64,000 nucleotides of DNA, taken from NCBI RefSeq assembly GCF_022811665.1, contig NZ_CP094529.1, positions 868,001 through 932,000 on the forward strand, read 5' to 3'. Shown here piece after piece: positions 17,135-25,505 of the stretch. Every line of letters starts with the position of its first letter. Position 1 is the stretch's first letter. This DNA comes from Chryseobacterium oryzae. Its GTDB lineage: Bacteria; Bacteroidota; Bacteroidia; Flavobacteriales; Weeksellaceae. The translations under genes were made by a program, and so were the position numbers. The notes beneath the pieces were generated by a model that was given only the letters and a program-made list of their open reading frames with translations, made no database searches and had not been told where the DNA came from.

Positions 17135-18154
17135 TTATTTGATGCTTTTAGAAAGATCGAGCATTGCTTCAATAGGTTTTAATGCTTTCAGGCGAAGTTC
17201 TTCATCAATTAAAATTTCAGGAAGCTCGTATTTCATGCACAAATACAGTTTTTCCATCGTATTTCTCTTCATGTAAAAACATTCTGAACAGTTACAGCTT
17301 TCGTCGAAAACAAGAGCCGGTATCAACTCTTTATGAGGAGCCCTTTTCTTCATTTCGTGTAAAATACCTTCTTCTGTTGCTATAATAAACTTTTGGCAGT
17401 CGTCTTTTTCCACAAAATTAAGAAGTGCAGATGTAGAACCGATAAAATGAGCAAGTTTAAGAACTGCTTCTTCACTTTCTGGGTGGGCAATTAGCTTTGC
17501 ATCAGGATTATCTGCCAATTGTTTGGCAATTCTTTCCATAGAGAAAGCTTCGTGTACAATGCAGCTTCCGTCCCAAAGAATCATGTCGCGGCCAGTTTTT
17601 TGGGATAAATATCTACCTAAATTTTTATCGGGAGCAAAAATAATAGGTCTGTCTTTTGGCAAAGCTTCGATAACCGTTTCTGCATTTGAACTGGTAACAA
17701 TAATATCGCTTTCAGCCTTGGTTTCTGCATTACAGTTGATGTAAGTTGCCACTAGAGCATTGGGATGCTGTTCGCGCATTTTTCTTAAACCTTCACCAGA
17801 ACAGCCATCTGCCAAAGAACATCCCGCCATTGTATCCGGAAGAACTACTTTTTTTGTCGGATTTAAAATTTTTGCTGCTTCAGCCATAAAATGAACTCCA
17901 CAGAAAACAATCATATCTGCATTGGTATCTTTTGCCTGTCTTGCCAACTGCAAAGAATCCCCCAAAAAATCTGCAATATCCTGAATTTCTCCTGGTTGAT
18001 AATAGTGTGCAAGAATAACTGCGTTTTTCTCTTCTTTAAGCTTTAATATTGCTTTTACCAACTCTTCGCCTTGAGGAATCTGAATTTCTTTTATATCTAA
18101 AAATCCCTTTACAGGAAGATTTGCTTTTGCTTTGTCTAATGTTTCTGTACTCAT
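17135..18154 (-). CDS. nadA: Quinolinate synthase A
   Basis: NadA condenses iminoaspartate with dihydroxyacetone phosphate to quinolinate for NAD synthesis, using a [4Fe-4S] cluster. The 339-aa product has AVILAHYYQPGEIQDIADF near the N-terminus. Its cysteines fit cluster ligation: FCGVHFMAEA, MAGCSLADGC and the C-terminal SCNCSECFYMKRN. Length is normal for the family. No nadB or nadC is in the window, so the rest of the pathway lies elsewhere. Confidence 0.96.
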   Translation of the reverse strand: MSTETLDKAKANLPVKGFLDIKEIQIPQGEELVKAILKLKEEKNAVILAHYYQPGEIQDIADFLGDSLQLARQAKDTNADMIVFCGVHFMAEAAKILNPTKKVVLPDTMAGCSLADGCSGEGLRKMREQHPNALVATYINCNAETKAESDIIVTSSNAETVIEALPKDRPIIFAPDKNLGRYLSQKTGRDMILWDGSCIVHEAFSMERIAKQLADNPDAKLIAHPESEEAVLKLAHFIGSTSALLNFVEKDDCQKFIIATEEGILHEMKKRAPHKELIPALVFDESCNCSECFYMKRNTMEKLYLCMKYELPEILIDEELRLKALKPIEAMLDLSKSIK

Positions 18155-18226
18155 ATAAGACTTTGTTTATTAAGGAATTAGGAATGTGTTTTTATCTTAA
18201 AATTTTTGTGTTCCTAATTTCAAAAT

Positions 18227-18790
18227 TTAGTTTTTAATAAAACTTTCTATTAAATTTTTTATTTCACCTTTCGCCCGATCGAGATTTTCATTAATTACAA
18301 TAACGTCAAAATCTTTTGCATAAGACATTTCTTCTTCCGCTTTTTCGACTCTAGTTTTAATGGTTTCTGCATCGTCTGTATTTCTATTAATCAACCTTCG
18401 TTCCAATTCTTCAATGGAAGGCGGTTCTATGAAAATCGACAAAGCTTGATCTTTAAAATATTTTTTAAGTGAAATTCCACCTTTTACATCAACATCAAAA
18501 ATAACAACTTTTTGGTTATTCCATATTTTTTCGACCTCAGATTTTAGCGTTCCGTAATACTTGTCGGTGTAAACTTCTTCGTACTCAACAAAAGCATCTT
18601 CAGAAATTTTCTGTCTGAATTCTTCCGGAGATATAAAATGATAATCTATGGTATGAATTTCGTTTCCGCGTGGCTGTCTTGTAGTGCAAGAAATAGAAAA
18701 TTCAAGCTCTGGAAATGTTTCCAAAGCATATTTCACTAAAGTTGTTTTGCCGCTTCCCGATGGTGCCGAAAATATAATAACCTTATTCAT
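18227..18790 (-). CDS. gmk: Guanylate kinase
   Basis: Gmk phosphorylates GMP to GDP. The 187-aa product has the P-loop SAPSGSGKTTL (residues 8-18), the GMP-binding CTTRQPRGNEIHTIDYHF segment and the lid-region RLINRNTDDAETIKTRV. Length and motifs are normal. It lies 34 bp downstream of the YicC-family gene, an order commonly seen in bacteria, and the two are likely co-transcribed. Confidence 0.97.
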   Translation of the reverse strand: MNKVIIFSAPSGSGKTTLVKYALETFPELEFSISCTTRQPRGNEIHTIDYHFISPEEFRQKISEDAFVEYEEVYTDKYYGTLKSEVEKIWNNQKVVIFDVDVKGGISLKKYFKDQALSIFIEPPSIEELERRLINRNTDDAETIKTRVEKAEEEMSYAKDFDVIVINENLDRAKGEIKNLIESFIKN

Positions 18791-18824
18791 AAATAACGAT
18801 AGACTTTTTGCTTAAGGATTTTAT

Positions 18825-19682
18825 TTATAAAACGTTTAATGTCTGTTCTTTAATTTTCTCCAAATCATCTTTCATCTTTACTACAAGTTTTTGAATTTCA
18901 GCATGATTGGCTTTCGATCCTAAAGTATTGATTTCTCTTCCGATTTCCTGAGAAATAAAACCTAGTTTTTTTCCGTTAAAATCTTCAGTATCCATTACTT
19001 CTTTGTAGTATTTCAAATGTTGGGATAATCTTACTTTTTCTTCAGAAATATCCAGTTTTTCGGTAAAATAAGCCATTTCCTGATAAAAACGGGTTTCATC
19101 AAGGTTTTCAAACTCTTTTAACGTTTTTTCGTAACGTTCTTTTACGGCATTAATTCTCACTTCTTCGTAAGGAAGAACCTGAGAAAGGTAACTTTCTATA
19201 TTCTGAATGTTTTTTTCGAGCTCTTCGTGAAGAATTGCCCCTTCTGTTTTTCTAAATTCCTGAAATTTATCTAAAGCAGAATTCACAATTGTTGCCAAAG
19301 CTTCCCATTCACCTTCATTCAGTTCATCTGGTCTTGAGGTAATTGCGTCTGGAAGTCTTACCGCCATTTTAAGGTATTCGAAATCGGGACCGTCGTCTGC
19401 AATTTTACGAAGTTCCGAAATATAAGAATCGATAAGATTTTTATTGATTTTTACGTCGCTGCTTTCTTCAAGATTTTCCAGATTGATGTAGCAGTCTACT
19501 TTTCCGCGGATAATTCTGTCATTAAGAATTTTTCTGATTTCAAATTCTTTTTCTTTGTATCTCAACGGAACTTTGATATTCAGATCAAAACTCTTAGAAT
19601 TGAGTGATTTAATATCTATTGAAATTTTTTTTCCTTCAAAAACACCTTCGGCTCTACCAAAGCCGGTCATTGATAAAATCAT
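18825..19682 (-). CDS. YicC/YloC family endoribonuclease
   Basis: The 285-aa protein begins MILSMTGFGRAEGVFEGKKI. MTGFGR at the N-terminus is the family hallmark, and the C-terminal half has REINTLGSKANHAEIQKLVV, the conserved DUF1732 end. E. coli YicC has been described as an endoribonuclease. The gene lies next to gmk. A TATCTTTG box at 19700-19707 gives a short leader. Confidence 0.92.
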   Translation of the reverse strand: MILSMTGFGRAEGVFEGKKISIDIKSLNSKSFDLNIKVPLRYKEKEFEIRKILNDRIIRGKVDCYINLENLEESSDVKINKNLIDSYISELRKIADDGPDFEYLKMAVRLPDAITSRPDELNEGEWEALATIVNSALDKFQEFRKTEGAILHEELEKNIQNIESYLSQVLPYEEVRINAVKERYEKTLKEFENLDETRFYQEMAYFTEKLDISEEKVRLSQHLKYYKEVMDTEDFNGKKLGFISQEIGREINTLGSKANHAEIQKLVVKMKDDLEKIKEQTLNVL

Positions 19683-19699
19683 AGTTTTTTATTACTCTA

Positions 19700-19707
19700 C
19701 AAAGATA
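19700..19707 (-). promoter_or_regulatory. TAnnTTTG box for the YicC-gmk pair
   Basis: TATCTTTG on the minus strand lies 17 bp before the ATG at 19682, a typical spacing giving a short untranslated leader. Confidence 0.55.
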
Positions 19708-19820
19708 AACATTTCATTTGATGTCTTGAGGAGATTTTTTTTTCGTACTTTAATTTAAACTCTGTTGAAACAATAGGATTTACGCCAATAAAAACTGAAA
19801 CCAAAGTGAACACATTTTTG

Positions 19821-19828
19821 TAAATTCG
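19821..19828 (+). promoter_or_regulatory. TAnnTTyG box immediately before miaA
   Basis: TAAATTCG, one base off the consensus, ends 4 nt before the GTG start of miaA. The mRNA would start at or next to the start codon. Confidence 0.4.
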
Positions 19829-19832
19829 CATC

Positions 19833-20747
19833 GTGAAAAATAAAATCTTAATTTCTGTAGTAGGACCCACCGGAATTGGTAAAACACGTTTGGCGATTGA
19901 CTTGGCAAAACATTTCAACACCGAAATTGTTTCCTGTGATTCTCGCCAGTTTTTTAGAGAGATGAAGATTGGCACCGCTTCTCCTTCGGCAGAGGAATTG
20001 GCTGAAGCAAAGCATCATTTTATAGGAAATCTTGGTGTTGAAGAATATTATTCGATTGGGCAGTACGAAACGGATGCACTAAACAAGCTTAATGAAATTT
20101 TTGAAAATCATACTATAGCCATTCTTGTTGGCGGAAGCATGATGTACGAAAAAGCCGTAATTGAAGGTCTGAACGATTTGCCAGAATCTAATGAAGCAAA
20201 TCAGAAAAAATTACAGGAAATTCTGCAAAATGAAGGGATTGAAAAACTTCAGGATATTTTGAAAGAGCTGGATCCAAGCTATTTTGAGGTTGTAGATATA
20301 CACAATTACAGAAGACTTCTAAGAGCCATTGATGTTATTTGGCAAACCGGAAAAAAATATTCTGAACTGATTGCTGTGTCGCAGAATTCCCGAGATTTTA
20401 AAGTGATCCGTATCGGAATTGAAGCTCAAAGAGAAGAACTCTATGAAAGAATTAACAGTAGAGTAGACCTGATGCTGGAAAACGGTCTTTTGGAAGAAGC
20501 AAAAAGCCTCGAACACTTCAAAGATTTAACGGCTTTAAAAACCGTAGGTTATACAGAACTCTTTACATACTTTGAAGGCGATTGGGATTTGGATTTTGCC
20601 ATTTCAGAAATTAAAAAAAATAGCCGAAGATATGCAAAGCGACAATTAACATGGTATCGTAAAGCGGATGATATTCATTATCTTTCTTTGGGATATTCAG
20701 ATAAGGATTTTCAGGATTTATTAGAGTATATTCAGCAAAAAAAGTAA
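19833..20747 (+). CDS. miaA: tRNA dimethylallyltransferase
   Basis: MiaA adds the dimethylallyl group to A37 of tRNAs reading UNN codons. The 304-aa protein has the P-loop GPTGIGKTRL, then EIVSCDSRQFFREMKIGTA and the HHFIGNLG motif. The later segments VGGSMMYEKAVIEGLNDLP and RRYAKRQLTWYRK are conserved in the family. It uses a GTG start; upstream in-frame alternatives are absent, and the protein begins where the family does. It is convergent with the transketolase gene, with a terminator between. Confidence 0.95.
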   Translation: MKNKILISVVGPTGIGKTRLAIDLAKHFNTEIVSCDSRQFFREMKIGTASPSAEELAEAKHHFIGNLGVEEYYSIGQYETDALNKLNEIFENHTIAILVGGSMMYEKAVIEGLNDLPESNEANQKKLQEILQNEGIEKLQDILKELDPSYFEVVDIHNYRRLLRAIDVIWQTGKKYSELIAVSQNSRDFKVIRIGIEAQREELYERINSRVDLMLENGLLEEAKSLEHFKDLTALKTVGYTELFTYFEGDWDLDFAISEIKKNSRRYAKRQLTWYRKADDIHYLSLGYSDKDFQDLLEYIQQKK

Positions 20748-20762
20748 AGAATAAGATACCAG

Positions 20763-20788
20763 AAAAGTCCCCTGAAAAGAGGACTTTT
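20763..20788. terminator. Bidirectional terminator between miaA and the transketolase gene
   Basis: AAAAGTCC pairs with GGACTTTT (20763-20770 with 20781-20788, 10-nt loop) between two convergent genes. Confidence 0.75.
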
Positions 20789-20809
20789 ATTGTTATATAT
20801 AAAAAGCAA

Positions 20810-21754
20810 TTACGCTAAAATTCTTTTCACCGCTTCTTTTACAGCTTCAGAATCAATTTTATATTTTTTCATCAATTCAGCTGGTGTTGCAGATTCTCCG
20901 AAAGTATCATTTACGGCAACAAATTCCTGTCTTGTAGGTCTTTTTCTTGCCAACATTCCTGCAATAGATTCACCTAAACCGCCAAGATAATTGTGCTCTT
21001 CCGCAGTTACGATTTTACCTGTTTTTTCAACAGATTTTAAGATGATTTCTTCGTCTAATGGCTTAATTGTGTGGATATTGATTACTTCACAAGAAATACC
21101 TTCTTTTTCAAGTTCGTCTGCAGCGATTAAAGATTCCCAAACCAAATGTCCGGTTGCTACTATTGTTACATCGGTACCTTCCTGAAGCATAATTCCTTTT
21201 CCGATTTCGAAAGGCATATCTTCCGGGATGAAAACAGGAACTACCGGTCTTCCGAATCTTAAATAAACCGGCCCATGATGATCTGCAATTGCAAGCGTTG
21301 CCGCTTTGGTCTGGTTGTAATCGCAAGGGTTTATTACCGTCATACCAGGAAGCATTTTCATCATTCCTATATCTTCCAAAACCTGGTGTGTAGCACCATC
21401 TTCTCCTAAAGTAAGACCTGCGTGAGAAGCACAGATTTTTACGTTTTTATCTGAATAGGCAACCGACTGACGAATCTGGTCATATACTCTGGAAGTAGAA
21501 AAGTTGGCAAAAGTTCCTGTAAAAGGGATTTTTCCCGTGATGCTTAATCCTGCTGCAAGACCAATCATGTTGGCTTCTGCAATACCTACCTGAAAGAATC
21601 TTTCTGGTGCTTTTTCAATGAATTTTTCCATTTTCAAAGAACCGATAAGGTCTGCACAAAGAGCAACTACGTTAGGATTGGTATCTGCAAGTTCAGCCAA
21701 TCCGGCTCCGAATCCTGAACGTGTATCTTTTTTTTCTGTATATGTATATTTCAT
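20810..21754 (-). CDS. Transketolase, C-terminal subunit
   Basis: The 314-aa protein is the C-terminal half of a split transketolase: a pyrimidine-binding domain (LAELADTNPNVVALCADLIG, GIAEANMIGLAAG with the catalytic Glu-region motif) and the C-terminal domain (LQEGTDVTIVATGHLVWESL). With its N-terminal partner (22433-23284) it forms the thiamine diphosphate enzyme of the non-oxidative pentose phosphate pathway. Split transketolases of this size are common in Bacteroidota, archaea and Firmicutes. Here an unrelated secreted-protein gene sits between the two halves, with 8 to 12 bp gaps. Confidence 0.93.
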   Translation of the reverse strand: MKYTYTEKKDTRSGFGAGLAELADTNPNVVALCADLIGSLKMEKFIEKAPERFFQVGIAEANMIGLAAGLSITGKIPFTGTFANFSTSRVYDQIRQSVAYSDKNVKICASHAGLTLGEDGATHQVLEDIGMMKMLPGMTVINPCDYNQTKAATLAIADHHGPVYLRFGRPVVPVFIPEDMPFEIGKGIMLQEGTDVTIVATGHLVWESLIAADELEKEGISCEVINIHTIKPLDEEIILKSVEKTGKIVTAEEHNYLGGLGESIAGMLARKRPTRQEFVAVNDTFGESATPAELMKKYKIDSEAVKEAVKRILA

Positions 21755-21765
21755 TTTATTTTTTT

Positions 21766-22425
21766 TTAAAAAGGAGGTTTATCCATTACTCCCGGAGACT
21801 TAAATTTACTTTTTTCTTTTTGCTCTCTCTCATTATTCTTTTTGATATCATTTTCGATATCATATTTAATAATGTGATTAATTTCCGTAATTTTTTTTAG
21901 TTCAAAAAAAATGACATCTTGATTTTTCTGGTTTTTTAATCCTACAATTAATCCTTTTGGAAAATTAATTTCAGAAAAAGGAACATTAAGAATCATGTTT
22001 AAAAAACCTGTGTTGTTTATTTTAGAGTCGGTATCTATATAAACTCTGAAAATAAGTTCGTTGTTTTTTAAAACAATATATTCTTTAGCCTTGAATCCAT
22101 TAATAGCTAAAATTCCTTTTTTCTCGTTGTAAAAGATTTCAAATTTATTTACAACGTCATCAATTCCCCAATTATATTTATCTGTAATTGTTAAATCGAA
22201 TTTGTTTTTTACGCTGCCTTCAAAACAATTATATTTTTGGTTCTGTAAGGTAACGATATTACAAGGAGTGATTTTGGATTGTTCAAAAACCAAAAAACTA
22301 TTATCATTATTTACATACATTTTTTCTTTAGTTGCATAATCAATTTCATATTTTAGAGTAATTGATTTCTGACCGTAAATTACAGTATAAGCAAATATTG
22401 AAAAAACAATAAATAATGTTTTCAT
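21766..22425 (-). CDS. Secreted GLPGLI-like protein
   Basis: The 219-aa protein has a signal peptide (MKTLFIVFSIFAYTVIYGQ). Its beta-rich body includes KEGILAINGFKAKEYIVLKN-like strands (KKGILAINGFKAKEYIVL) and NVPFSEINFPKGLIVGL. The last motif is a degenerate form of the GLPGLI signature that names a Bacteroidota family of secreted proteins. The N-terminal part also has two Cys (TPCNIV and NCFEG) that could pair. It is more AT-rich than its neighbours and lies between the two transketolase genes, so it is probably co-transcribed with them. A role in sugar metabolism is not implied. Confidence 0.6.
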   Translation of the reverse strand: MKTLFIVFSIFAYTVIYGQKSITLKYEIDYATKEKMYVNNDNSFLVFEQSKITPCNIVTLQNQKYNCFEGSVKNKFDLTITDKYNWGIDDVVNKFEIFYNEKKGILAINGFKAKEYIVLKNNELIFRVYIDTDSKINNTGFLNMILNVPFSEINFPKGLIVGLKNQKNQDVIFFELKKITEINHIIKYDIENDIKKNNEREQKEKSKFKSPGVMDKPPF

Positions 22426-22432
22426 TCTTTTA

Positions 22433-23284
22433 CTAATAGTCTGCCGGAGCTTCTAAGTATAATTGTTTGAATGCAGTATCCAATTGCTCATCATTAGGAG
22501 CTTTCCCGTGCCAAGCGTGTGTTCCCATCATATAATCTACACCATTACCCATAATCGTGTGAAGAATGATTGCCACAGGTTTTCCTTTTCCGGTTTCTGT
22601 TTTCGCTCTTTCCAGAATAGCAATAACCGCTTCAAGGTCGTTACCGTTTTTTTCTTCCAGAACTGTCCATCCGAAAGCTTCCAGTTTTGCATGAAGATTT
22701 CCTAGAGAAAGTACATTTTCTGTACTTCCGTCAATCTGCTGTCCGTTATAATCTATGGTAGAAATAATATTATCCACTTTTTTGGCAGCAGCATACATTA
22801 GAGCTTCCCAAACTTGCCCTTCCTGCAATTCTCCGTCACCGTGAAGTGTGTAAACCAAAGACTGGTCTCCGTCTAATTTTTTTCCCTGTGCCACACCCAA
22901 TGCAACAGAAAGCCCTTGTCCTAAAGATCCCGAAGCAATTCTTACGCCCGGTAAACCTTCGTGAGTAGTAGGGTGACCCTGTAATCTAGAATCTAATTTT
23001 CTGAAAGTTTTTAATTCTTCTACCGGAAAGAAATTGAATCTTGCCAAAGTAGAATAAAAAACAGGAGAAATATGTCCGTTAGAAAGATAGAAGTGGTCTT
23101 CATTTTTACCTTCCATGGTGAAAGGAAGATTATAGTTCATCACTTTGCCGTAAAGTGCAGTGAAATATTCTGTACATCCTAAACTTCCGCCGGGATGACC
23201 TGAATTTACAGCGTGAACCATTCTTAAAATGTCTCTTCTGATTTGTGTTGCAAGAGATTTTAGCTCTTCAATACTTTTACTCAT
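22433..23284 (-). CDS. Transketolase, N-terminal subunit
   Basis: The 283-aa protein is the thiamine diphosphate-binding half. It has HAVNSGHPGGSLGCTEYFTA near the N-terminus, then GSLGQGLSVALG and GDGELQEGQVWEALMYAA, the Mg/ThDP-binding GDG motif with downstream N in STIDYNGQQIDG. It pairs with the C-terminal subunit encoded at 20810-21754. It is the first gene of the three-gene set, with a TAGATTTG box at 23307-23314. Confidence 0.94.
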   Translation of the reverse strand: MSKSIEELKSLATQIRRDILRMVHAVNSGHPGGSLGCTEYFTALYGKVMNYNLPFTMEGKNEDHFYLSNGHISPVFYSTLARFNFFPVEELKTFRKLDSRLQGHPTTHEGLPGVRIASGSLGQGLSVALGVAQGKKLDGDQSLVYTLHGDGELQEGQVWEALMYAAAKKVDNIISTIDYNGQQIDGSTENVLSLGNLHAKLEAFGWTVLEEKNGNDLEAVIAILERAKTETGKGKPVAIILHTIMGNGVDYMMGTHAWHGKAPNDEQLDTAFKQLYLEAPADY

Positions 23285-23306
23285 TTTTATTAGATTTATT
23301 AGAATG

Positions 23307-23314
23307 CAAATCTA
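23307..23314 (-). promoter_or_regulatory. TAnnTTTG box for the transketolase operon
   Basis: TAGATTTG on the minus strand lies 22 bp before the ATG at 23284. Confidence 0.55.
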
Positions 23315-23342
23315 CATTTTTTTGTCGGCTTACGGAAATACA

Positions 23343-23369
23343 AAAATCCGGGAAATGTACCCGGATTTT
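23343..23369 (-). terminator. Terminator downstream of the symporter gene
   Basis: A perfect 10-bp stem AAAATCCGGG/CCCGGATTTT (23343-23352 with 23360-23369) has a 7-nt loop. Confidence 0.8.
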
Positions 23370-23422
23370 GATTTTATTATAAAAAAAGGTTAGTTTTTTT
23401 ATAAAATTATGTTTTGAAGTTC

Positions 23423-24997
23423 CTAAACAAGTTTCAGATAATTTTTATTTTTCACCAGCCACAATCCAATAAAGGTGAGTAATCCGTTCAAAATAATCAG
23501 TTCTACACCAATTCTGTAATCCGTATTTTCGGTCACCAAATAATTTATGATGTACGTTAAAACAGGAGCCAAAACAGTAACTGTAAGAATTGCATATTTT
23601 CTGGAAATCTGAAATTTTGTGAAAATCCCGAAAGCGAAAAGCCCTAAAAGCGGTCCGTAGGTATAACCCGCAACTTCCATGATTAAGTATACGATGGATT
23701 TGTCATTCAGTGCCTTAAAAACCATGATTAAGATAAAGAATATTACCGTAAATGTTAAATGGATTTTCATTCTCAGGCGTTTTTTTTCTTTTTCAGATTT
23801 CTTTTGGTCTTCATTCAAATTCAGAATGTCTACACAGTAAGAGCTTGTAACTGCAGTTAAAGCCCCATCGGCAGACGGAAAAAGTGCAGAAATAAGACCA
23901 ATGATGAAAATTACCGAAATCGCCATCGGGAAATAACCATTTAATGAAAGTGCAGGAAATAAATCGTCTCCCATAATGTTGGTAATATGCCCTGAAGCAT
24001 CTTTAAACCCGAAAATATGAGTCACCACTTCTTTGCCGTTTACGATATTGGTAACTTCAGAATACCCTGCGCCATTCTGTAAGGCAAAAAGATAAAGCAG
24101 ACCGCCTAAGAAAAGGAAGGCGATGTTTACAAAAAGTAAAGTTCCTGCAAAAGTGAGCATATTTTTCTTGGAATTTTTAAGACTGTCTACAGAAATGTTT
24201 TTCTGCATCATTTCCTGATCTAGTCCGGTCATGGCAATGGTTATAAACATTCCACCCAAGATGGTTTTCAGAAAAAATGTTTTGGAATTAGGGTCTAAAT
24301 TAATAAAATGCGTATAATTTTTATGTTCTAAAATGGTGTAAGCTTCACCAAAAGAAAGATTTAAATTGAATAAAATATATGTAATACAGGCAATTAAGCT
24401 GATAATCATAAATGAAGTCTGCAATGTATCTGTAATCACGATGGTTTTTACGCCACCTTCAAAAGTGTAGAGAAGTACCATTAATAAAAGCACCGATGCA
24501 GTTACCCAAAACGGAACACCCAAAGCTTCCAGCAGGAAAATCTGCAGTACATTCACAACCAGATATAATCTTGCCGTTGCCCCGATTGCTCTGGAAACAA
24601 TAAAAAATACAGAGCCGATTTTGTGAGCTTCAACATTGAATCTTTTACCCAAATACGTATAAATTGAGGTAAGATTCATTTTATAATAGAGTGGAAGAAG
24701 AATTGCGGCAACGATAAAATACCCGATAAAAAACCCGATCACCATCATATAGTATTCAAAACCGCCGAAGATGTATTCGCTTCCCGTCATTTTTCCTACA
24801 GTTCCGGGAACGGAGATGAAAGTAACACCGCTTAAGCTGGTTCCTATCATTCCAAAGGCAACAAGCCACCATTTACTTTTTTTATTTCCGATAAAAAACG
24901 ACTGATTGTCTGAATTTCGGCTGGTAAAGTAAGAAATTACCAAAAGTCCGATGAAATAAATAAATACAAACAGTAAAAGAACAGTTCCCTGATTCAT
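23423..24997 (-). CDS. Sodium:solute symporter family protein
   Basis: The 524-aa protein has about 13 to 14 membrane segments spread over its whole length. It contains the family-typical FGMIGTSLSGVTFISVPGTVG segment near residues 50-70 and a later SALFPSADGALTAVTSS stretch, which correspond to the sodium-binding TM regions of SSS (LeuT-fold) transporters. It sits in the inner membrane. The transported solute (sugar, amino acid, sialic acid or other) cannot be told. A TATATTTG box at 25015-25022 gives a short leader, and a terminator follows. Confidence 0.88.
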   Translation of the reverse strand: MNQGTVLLLFVFIYFIGLLVISYFTSRNSDNQSFFIGNKKSKWWLVAFGMIGTSLSGVTFISVPGTVGKMTGSEYIFGGFEYYMMVIGFFIGYFIVAAILLPLYYKMNLTSIYTYLGKRFNVEAHKIGSVFFIVSRAIGATARLYLVVNVLQIFLLEALGVPFWVTASVLLLMVLLYTFEGGVKTIVITDTLQTSFMIISLIACITYILFNLNLSFGEAYTILEHKNYTHFINLDPNSKTFFLKTILGGMFITIAMTGLDQEMMQKNISVDSLKNSKKNMLTFAGTLLFVNIAFLFLGGLLYLFALQNGAGYSEVTNIVNGKEVVTHIFGFKDASGHITNIMGDDLFPALSLNGYFPMAISVIFIIGLISALFPSADGALTAVTSSYCVDILNLNEDQKKSEKEKKRLRMKIHLTFTVIFFILIMVFKALNDKSIVYLIMEVAGYTYGPLLGLFAFGIFTKFQISRKYAILTVTVLAPVLTYIINYLVTENTDYRIGVELIILNGLLTFIGLWLVKNKNYLKLV

Positions 24998-25014
24998 GCT
25001 TTGTTAAATTTCAG

Positions 25015-25022
25015 CAAATATA
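25015..25022 (-). promoter_or_regulatory. TAnnTTTG box for the symporter gene
   Basis: TATATTTG on the minus strand lies 17 bp before the ATG at 24997 and just outside the left heptamer array. Confidence 0.55.
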
Positions 25023-25040
25023 GTTTTTTTGAAATTTAGA

Positions 25041-25087
25041 AAGATGAAGATGGAAGATGGAAGTAGGAAGTGAAAAGATAGAAGAGA
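25041..25087 (+). repeat. Left heptamer array flanking the four-helix-bundle gene
   Basis: About six and a half imperfect copies of a 7-bp unit (AGATGGA and variants such as AGTAGGA, AGTGAAA, AGATAGA) run through 25041-25087. The core 25046-25062 is an exact reverse complement of 25482-25498 on the other side of the gene. Confidence 0.75.
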
Positions 25088-25090
25088 TTT

Positions 25091-25441
25091 CTAAAGTTGA
25101 TTTCGGAAGCCAATCATCATATTGGTAAGATGGTAACAGTCAGAATATAATTTCTGAAAATTTTCTTCAGAAATATAATTTCGGTTTTTTGCTTTGTACA
25201 GGCAGGTTACAACTTCTGCACAAGAACGAATTGAGTATCCCAAAAATTTTTTAAATTCTGCGTTTGACTGAAGGATAGAACCTTCAGATATATTGAGAGC
25301 AATTGAATCAACTGCTCTCCGTATCTGACTTGTGAGATTAAATTTTTCGTCTGATGGAAATTTGATCGTTATTAGGAAAATATTTTCTCCTATCTCCATA
25401 GATTTTTGCCAAATAATCAGCTTTTCAAATTTGAAACTCAT
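25091..25441 (-). CDS. Four-helix-bundle protein (23S rRNA intervening-sequence / S23 family)
   Basis: The 116-aa protein has the family pattern FKFEKLIIWQKSMEIGENIF, LTSQIRRAVDSIALNISEGS and FKKFLGYSIRSCAEVV. It belongs to the four-helix-bundle group first seen in 23S rRNA intervening sequences and related to the Avd accessory protein of diversity-generating retroelements. It is not inside an rRNA gene here, and no reverse transcriptase is nearby. It is bracketed by inverted heptamer arrays, suggesting that gene plus arrays moved as a unit. Its biochemical function is unknown; the family binds nucleic acid in the Avd case. Confidence 0.85.
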   Translation of the reverse strand: MSFKFEKLIIWQKSMEIGENIFLITIKFPSDEKFNLTSQIRRAVDSIALNISEGSILQSNAEFKKFLGYSIRSCAEVVTCLYKAKNRNYISEENFQKLYSDCYHLTNMMIGFRNQL

Positions 25442-25460
25442 GCTATAAGTATTTTAAGAT

Positions 25461-25505
25461 CTTTAATCTTAGTCTTCAGTTTTCCATCTTCCATCTTCTT
25501 TCCTC
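25461..25505 (-). repeat. Right heptamer array, inverted relative to the left one
   Basis: Period-7 units (CATCTTC, AGTCTTC, TTTCCTC and variants) mirror the left array. Positions 25482-25498 are an exact reverse complement of 25046-25062. The array ends at the stop codon of the acetyltransferase gene (25506). Confidence 0.75.

Noticed and set aside
25091..25441. Four-helix-bundle gene considered as an rRNA intervening sequence
   Set aside because: No rRNA gene surrounds it. It lies between protein genes.
25041..25505. Heptamer arrays considered as a CRISPR array
   Set aside because: Units are 7 bp, contiguous and without spacers, and no cas genes are nearby.
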